Source of the DNA: Forficula auricularia
Taxonomy: Eukaryota; Arthropoda; Insecta; Dermaptera; Forficulidae
NCBI GenBank assembly: GCA_024734495.1
Contig: JALMQS010000225.1
Location: forward strand, 1,139,864 to 1,203,863
DNA length: 64,000 nt
Reading direction: 5' to 3'
Below the pieces are notes generated by a model, which saw only the letters and a program-made list of their open reading frames with translations, was not told where the DNA came from and searched no databases. Positions 58,301-64,000 of the stretch are shown piece after piece. A program made the translations under genes and the position numbers. Position 1 is the first letter of the stretch, and the number at the start of each line of letters is the position of its first letter.

Positions 58301-58586
58301 TTAGGAGGCGACTGTGGGTCAGTGGTTAGAGTGTCGGGTCGTTGACCTGAAGCATGCTGTTTCGAGACTGAGTCTCGGCAGATATTTCCAGTCGCCTCCT
58401 CTTGGAAAGCAATGGCAACCTACCAAGAGTATAATTGCTTATTCAACCTATCCAAACTAGCCATTCGGAACCGGCGTTAAAAAGTAGGTCCCGCATATCT
58501 GTGCAAAAACAACTAAACACACTCAGCACAGGTATATGTGGAGATGAGCCGACGCCCGTTTCGGGCATGGCACTCTAAGAAGAAGA
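58301..58586 (+). mobile_element. tRNA-derived SINE, family F, full length
   Basis: ATATAATA flanks it at 58293-58300 and 58587-58594. A canonical A box, GGGTCAGTGGTTAGAG (58316-58331), and a B box near 58369-58380 (GTTTCGAGACTG) give a complete tRNA-like head. The body includes CCAGTCGCCTCCTC, and the 3' end GGCATGGCACTCTAAGAAGA closes with (GAA)n. The pol III promoter looks nearly intact. Confidence 0.88.
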
Positions 58587-58724
58587 ATATAATAATATTA
58601 TTAAAAATGATCTCGGACCATTCTCTCCTTAGAGCTAAATATATCAACCTAATCATATCTGAAATTTATAAACCCCAAAAAACAACAACTTATAATTAAA
58701 AATATTAAAACAAAAAAGTACTAA

Positions 58725-58860
58725 AATGCCCGGACAGTGTGTTAGTATCTGGGTTCAACTCCTACGGGGACGATCAATCTGATAATGCAATATAAAATTT
58801 TTCTACTAATATCAAAGTATTTAAGACCTTAAAAAGTAAATTCATTTTATAAAATTTAAA
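58725..58860 (+). mobile_element. Family-B SINE fragment
   Basis: B box GGGTTCAACTCC (58751-58762) and a body that follows the right arm of 8974-9339, diverged. The 5' half is missing. Confidence 0.55.
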
Positions 58861-58911
58861 ATTTTTTTAAATGTAATAAATAACAATGAAAAAAATTACT
58901 GTTAGCGACAA

Positions 58912-59440
58912 TCAGAAAGCTTGTCAATTCCGCGGCCCGACAAAAAATCGCAAACTTACAAACTTTATGAGATTGCGACTAAAAATCCCAGTGATATATT
59001 ACAAAAAATACTATATTTTTAACTTGCTATTAATTTATGAGTAATGAATTTTTGAATTTAACAAGTTATTTTTCAATGAGATATTCATAAAGTGATTCTT
59101 AAATAATTTTATTTATTCAAGTATGAAGCACACAAAGAATTAAGCTAGATCCAAAATATTTTATGAGCATTTTGAGAATTCTTTTGAGCCAAATATCAAC
59201 GGATTAATGTCCCAAAACCAATGTCAAACTTCTCACTATAATTTTATGTTCCTGATTTGTCCCTTACTTTAATAATAAAAAAAATATAAAGTAACATAGC
59301 TTAATTTCTTAAGTATATTAAAAGTACATATTCTACATTTTTTTGCTTATCAACTATTATTAGCCTTAGTGAATTTTATGTGTAGCCAAATACAGCTCAT
59401 ATTCTTCTATGTGGGAAGCTATAAGGTTTGACACCCCTGC
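58912..59440. mobile_element. Possible hAT-like element
   Basis: The right end, read inward on the minus strand, is CAGGGGTGTCAAACC, a typical hAT terminus. A left partner may be CAGAAAGCTTGTCAA followed by CCGCGGCCCG. The flanking octamers do not match, so the left end is uncertain. Confidence 0.35.
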
Positions 59441-60090
59441 TCTAGAGGCTCTACTTAACGAGTAACAAAAACATTTTTACTTTTAAGAATATGTTTGTTT
59501 ACTTTTTTATTTCCCGTTTACTAAGGTCCCAAGCGGTTGCAAATAAATATTAGGGGGTGATTTTACACGCAATTACTAATTCTGTATATCTCCAAGATAT
59601 GTCATATCAATTAGTAATGAAGCTGTTGAAGCTTTTATTTTTGTGATTAATTTGACTAAAATTTGATTGAATCTTTAGTGAAATCACACATAATTAATTA
59701 TAATTGTATTATTTATTCTTGGTCAATAAATAATTATAATTAATTATGTGTGATTTCATTAAAAATTCAAATTTTTTGTCATTTCTATCGTGATTTTTGC
59801 CAATAACGTTCAGTGTTTGTTTGTGTTTAAAGGGCAAAAACAAAAAACATTCCCTGGTCGACCTTATAGTCTGTTTAAATTTAGTGTATACTTATTCTAT
59901 AAATTATTAATTCACTTGAATATCAAATTCCTCAACCTATTAAACTCGAAATGTTTTATTATTCTCAGACTTCTATATTATTTGATTTACCACTTTTGTT
60001 GGTCCAAGAACCAACCATATGTATTTAGAATAATAATTAAAAAAATCAAATAAAGTACCTCTTTATTTAAAGATCTAATTTCTTAGATTC
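59441..60090. other. AT-rich DNA with a ribozyme-less pLTR tail
   Basis: 59680-59775 is a palindrome of AATCACACATAATTAATTAT, the tail shared with the U3/A8 repeats, here without a core. The 87-codon frame at 59790 is low complexity. Confidence 0.45.
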
Positions 60091-60104
60091 TGAACTGAAT
60101 ACTT

Positions 60105-60235
60105 TTGGTGTATTCAACTTAATGCACTCACACCGCACTCGGGTTTACTGAGCATGCGCATTTGACATTTCTGCTGAGAAATCTCCAAGAACGCATATTC
60201 AGTCGCCCAAGTGTGGTATACTTTCATTAAGCAGA
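60105..60235. repeat. Possible small TIR element
   Basis: CTTAATGCACTCACACCGCA (left) and the inverse of a right end reading AAGTGTGGTATACTTTCATT pair imperfectly. Confidence 0.3.
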
Positions 60236-60809
60236 TAGACTATTAGTTTCTCCCTTCTATCTGTATATATATGTATAGTAGCATCCATTTCTCATAAGTA
60301 TAATCAGAATTTCATACTCCTTTTCTCATTCTCAATCGTTCTATATTTCTTCTCTCTATCGTTATATTATATTTCCTAATTTCACTATATTTTTACTTGT
60401 TTGATTATCTTTATGTTAACATATTTAAGTGATCATTTTATATATGATTAGAAATAAAAATTATATTTTATGTTATACTAAAGTTATTTAATGTTATAAT
60501 TTGTCTGATGATACTATTTTCAATAATTTTCTTTGCTCTAGGGGCTGAAAATTGGCGCCATGACCAAGGTACAGTGATTTTGGTTCTCGATTGGAATTAT
60601 TTACCTTATTAACCAATTAATAATGCTGTGTGGGTATTCATGGTTAAGGTCTATTAATCTACTATATAATCCGTAGTTAGTTGGATATTCATCCCCACCC
60701 TTGATCCTATCCCATCTCTGGCTTGCAAATGGTGTGCAGGGTATATTTTTCGCACTAATCTTGTTTAGTTTGGAGCTGATCAGGACAGCTTCTGAATTAT
60801 TTATTAGCT

Positions 60810-61620
60810 GAATTTGAATTCCGCGTGGCTGGCACCCACGTCGATGACAGCCGGAATCGCCTCTACGTGTGAAGAAGCTGGCGCCGGGGTTCCCCGCGCG
60901 AGACACGTGGCCTGCATCCATCGTCAGGTGTCCCTCGCAGAAACCGGAAACCGGAACCAAAACCTGAGGACCAGAGCCATTTGCATGCAACGACTCGGGG
61001 AAAAGCTAATCCTCTGGCAGCCCACGTGCCTTCATTGCTATTCCCAATGGAGACGAATTCATGGCCCCGGAACGATAATTATTTGGAGTTTTAATTACTC
61101 GAGACATAGACATGATATTACTTCGGAAGCATCTCTTCTGATCCGAAGGTGGATTTTTTTTCTCCACCGACATTGCAGCCATAGCTTAAGGGCGAAAGCG
61201 TTAAATAAGAAAAACGACCTGGGGTTGGTCTGTAAGAGAAAGGATGGGAAGGGGCCTGGAAAAGAAAGAAGAAAAACATGCGCCAAGTAAGTTATGGGTT
61301 TTAATCTCACCGCCCAGCAGCCCTGGAGCCGCCCTGGAAGGAACCCTTGGCAACGAGCGAGCTCCACGTAACGCAGACGCTCCCCTGTCTCTCGAGAAGC
61401 CCCAACCCTGGGCACTGGGTGCCCATAAATACCATTAGATTTGGCAGCAATCGCAACATATTTTTGTTAAAATAGAAACAGGTTCGGAGATTGCACAGTA
61501 ATAATGTTGTTTGCCCTAAATAAGGAAATATCCAGGCGCGCGAGATAACCATGCAGCGGATTAGCCAAACCCAGGCAACGGCGGCTGTTTATATAAACGA
61601 TTGCACATATAGCCATTTGC
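60810..61620. promoter_or_regulatory. Long GC-raised unique block, candidate enhancer or promoter region
   Basis: The longest GC-raised stretch of the window, with no repeat partner or TIR. Visible words include ATTTGCAT (POU octamer, near 60978), GCTAATCC (Otx/Bicoid type, near 61005), CCACGTGCC (E-box, near 61023), TTTTAATTACTCGAG (homeodomain) and GTTTATATAAAC (TATA-like, near 61587). CAAGTAAGTT near 61284 matches a splice donor, so a 5' noncoding exon on the plus strand is possible. Overlapping frames of 64-158 codons on both strands show no domain, as expected from low stop-codon density in GC-rich DNA. Regulatory role is inference. Confidence 0.4.
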
Positions 61621-61734
61621 CAAAATCGCAAACATGAAACATCTATTTCATTGAAATAAGATAACTCTTTCATGGGGGGGATTTTTCACAAATAAAAAAA
61701 CAATAATAACATAATAATTGAGAAATTCTATTGT

Positions 61735-61800
61735 TATTACGGCGTTTCGGCCTCTATTTACGAAGCATTCTTCAATTGTTTATAAATGTAGCTAGAATAC
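61735..61800 (-). repeat. Hammerhead-like remnant
   Basis: Minus strand has TTGAAGA, a five-pair stem II, GAAACGCC and GTAA; C3 and U16.1 are both changed and stem I does not pair. Confidence 0.35.
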
Positions 61801-62569
61801 ACGAATCCATACGTCCTGTTTTAGGAAGGACAGTTCCATTTTTATAATTAATCTTCTAGTCTTTCATAATCATAAATAAATAATTTCAATATCATAAAAA
61901 AACCACCTAGTAGAAAATATAATTTCGGAAAAGGCATATGGTTTTAATATTTCAATTGTCACACATGTTGATATTTTGTAAAAAAAAAAAACATGATGTG
62001 GGTCAATTCAAGAAATTAATAACACACGATAGAAGAGTAATCTTCGAAGTTCATTTAGTTCACTTAATAATATTACAACATTGTTATTGAAATTCATACT
62101 CAGTAATAAAAAAAAAAAAACTTCAAAATAATTTATTTTTTGAAGCCATATTATCATGGCGTGACGTCAGAGAACCCGTGTTCAAGACACCCCTAGGGCA
62201 AAATTTGGTATGCCTTTCTTCTCTCTCTCTCGTTTCTGTTTCATTCAAAACGTAGTCAGTCCCCCAAAAGAAGATTACATTTCAAAAGAAATAAAACTGC
62301 TCACATTATCGAGTGTAGTTATCGTTTAATAGATCTTAGGGTCCTATTAAGATGGTATTTTTTTAATTTTTATTTTTACGCTCCAGTTGAGAGTTGAGTC
62401 TTCATTTTGATAACCTCTCTAATTTTCTAACCCTTTTATTAAAAAATACATCAAAATACATTAAAGTAGCTTCGCTTAAATAAATCTTTGAATAATTTTT
62501 TTTTTTTTTTTTTTTTTTTAAATAATTACTTTAGATGATAGATTAAAAAACTACAATATAATATTAGGA
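61801..62569. other. AT-rich DNA
   Basis: T24 run at 62496-62519. No gene recognised. Confidence 0.4.
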
Positions 62570-63010
62570 TAAATTTTCTCTTCAGAGAGTAACGGACAGG
62601 TAGAAATTTTAATTGATAATTGATGGAAAGGCAGCTCAACGATAGTGAAAAAAATTCTCTCGAATAAAGCAGATTTATTAGATATTCATTTTTTTTTATC
62701 ACTCAAAAACCAACGTTTCGGAAGATTTTCCCTCCTTCTTCAGGTTCTAGAATTCAATATAAAAAATTAATATATATAACGGGGTTGGCCATCATTCATT
62801 GTGAATGAAGTAAATAATGGCCAACCCAGTTGTGTAAATGATTTTTTTTATATTGAATTTTAGTCCCTGAAGAAGGAGGGGAAAATTCTCCGAAACGTTG
62901 TTTTTTGAATGATGAAAAAATGAATATCCAATAAATCTACTTTATGCAAGAGAATGTTTTTCACTATCCTTGGGCTGCCTTTCTCGCAATTATATCAATT
63001 ACCGTATAAG
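62570..63010. repeat. Head-to-head hammerhead repeat
   Basis: TTGATGGAAAGGCAGCTCAA and its inverse (TTGGGCTGCCTTTC at about 62968) bracket the unit. Facing ribozyme-like cores: minus 62706-62750 (CTGAAGA, stem II GGAG/TTCC, GAAACGTT) and plus 62861-62907 (CTGAAGA, GGAG/CTCC, GAAACGTT). The inner hairpin GTTGGCCATCATTC adds a second palindrome. Confidence 0.7.
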
Positions 63011-63280
63011 GTTTTATTCTACCTAAAATTTATTATTAATAATATTATTATTTTATTTATTCAAAATTTAAAAATTGAGTAAAACTTGCCATATGATGAG
63101 AACGAATGACTTTTATATAAGCAAACTGCAGATAGAAACAAAAAATTTAGTGAGTTCTTATATTTTAAATAAGACATAAAATTTGATAATACTTAATCAA
63201 AAACATTCCTATAAGAAAATGACACAATGAATCTAGTTGGTATTACCAATAGTTCAAACAAATAGTGTTTTACTTAAAAA

Positions 63281-63525
63281 CTATAGGAACCGTGCGTTAA
63301 ACATACTTCACTACTGCCCAAGGTAGCGCTCTCTTGTGTTTATTTATTCAATTAATTTGGGGAATTGGGGCAAATACTGTATTATAGTATATATCATAGA
63401 TAAAAGAGTGAAGCGAACCTAGGGTGCCGTGAGCGAGTCTCTTTGTCTTTCACGTTTTATAAACCACCCCCAAAGCTTACATTTTTGTCGCCAGTTGGCG
63501 CTAAAGTCGTGACGCACGGTCCCTA
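63281..63525. mobile_element. TA-flanked TIR element
   Basis: GGAACCGTGCGT at the left and ACGCACGGTCCC at the right are inverted, with TA just outside both. GGTAGCGCTC and TTGGCGCTAA extend the arms. Fits a mariner-type MITE. Confidence 0.55.
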
Positions 63526-63769
63526 TAAGGAGAACCTAAAAAAAATTCTATGAAATAAAGTTCTTTTTACTTTTATTTAGAATTTCGAAAGCCTTAAGCT
63601 AGTCGAAATTATGGTATCGGAGTCATGAATAAAAAAATATCTAAGTGTGATTCTAGCATCATTTAGCAGCATTTGAAAAAAAGCTTCAGAATTATGAGGA
63701 GAAACAATACCAAAAAATAACGTTTTTCTATTTATCTTCCCATCTAAATCACTTCATACAATTTTTGGT

Positions 63770-63990
63770 TAACGTCCCTAAATGACAAGCTGAACGTACA
63801 GTGGCTTTGCAATGATGTGAAGCCCGATCCCTTTCGTATAAAAAGCCCTGCGCGAACCCTTTATCTCGAGCCATTACCATGGCCGGTTTTTTTTTTTTAA
63901 ACATTGGATTTTTCTGGAAGATGTGGAGATTTGAAAAAGCGTGGGTGGGTGAAAGAGAGAACTTGATGGAAATTTTAAAGGACACCGAAC
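63770..63990. promoter_or_regulatory. GC-raised block with a TATA box at the window edge
   Basis: CGTATAAAAAGCCC at about 63836-63849 is a strong TATA match in a GC-raised block. A CCATTACCATGGCC word follows. No initiator or coding frame confirmed; a 78-codon minus frame has no domain. Confidence 0.3.
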
Positions 63991-64000
63991 ACAGCCTCCT

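Noticed and set aside
58301..58586. Genuine tRNA gene
   Set aside because: A and B boxes are good, but acceptor stem pairing fails and a SINE body, tail and target duplication follow.
60814..61290. 158-codon frame on the plus strand as a gene
   Set aside because: It lies in a GC-raised block where stops are rare, overlaps frames on the other strand, and shows no domain, signal or membrane segment.

Overview
The window looks like AT-rich, intergenic nuclear DNA from an arthropod, most likely an insect with a large, repeat-laden genome. This rests on the base composition, the decayed cut-and-paste transposons, several unrelated tRNA-derived SINEs and many Penelope-type (PLE) repeat ends. I cannot name the order from sequence alone. 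I find no convincing protein-coding gene: the longest open frames (100-158 codons) fall in inverted repeats or GC-raised noncoding blocks and show no domain. The only coding traces are a pogo/Tigger transposase N-terminus, a mariner/Tc1 transposase C-terminus, and one weak two-exon candidate with a 70-bp intron near 47.8-48.0 kb.

The main theme is hammerhead ribozymes. About twenty loci carry inverted-repeat segments whose centre is a hammerhead core (CTGANGA, stem II, GAAA, then a two-base-pair stem III and NUH). The best are at 12251-12293, 16405-16453, 48472-48520 (minus) and 21598-21639, where all conserved core residues and a base-paired stem I are present. Two further sub-families (five loci near 17.4, 28.2, 45.6-45.7 and 51.1 kb, and one at 49.3 kb) have TTGANAA in place of CTGANGA, a paired change at positions 3 and 8 that keeps the known 3-8 base pair. 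These loci resemble the pLTRs of Penelope-like elements, often head to head.

Layout. 0-10 kb: AT-rich DNA with a tRNA-SINE, a GC-rich TIR element (3563), a 121-bp foldback (5312), two 507-bp TTAA-flanked elements (5628, 6984) and a hAT-like element (7971-9429) that hosts other repeats. 10-17 kb: a nest in which a SINE sits inside a pogo MITE inside a larger foldback element, several ribozyme loci, and a hAT-like element (15060-15921). 17-30 kb: pogo element with transposase remnant and 275-bp tandem copies, a GC-raised block at 19.4 kb, a palindromic repeat with a SINE in its loop (26.7-27.5 kb). 30-42 kb: hAT MITEs (30149, 37532), a mariner MITE (33008), a second SINE-bearing pogo MITE (36990), a 19-bp minisatellite (41591). 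42-53 kb: more ribozyme loci, a mariner-like element with transposase remnant (46518-47040), and the two-exon candidate. 53-64 kb: GC-raised single-copy blocks (53.3, 57.9, 60.8-61.6, 63.8 kb) that look like candidate cis-regulatory or conserved noncoding DNA, two SINEs and the last ribozyme repeat (62.6-63.0 kb).

Nothing here forms an operon or pathway. The window is a record of nested transposition, with ribozyme-bearing retroelement ends as the most active theme and a few unique GC-raised islands that may regulate a gene outside the window.
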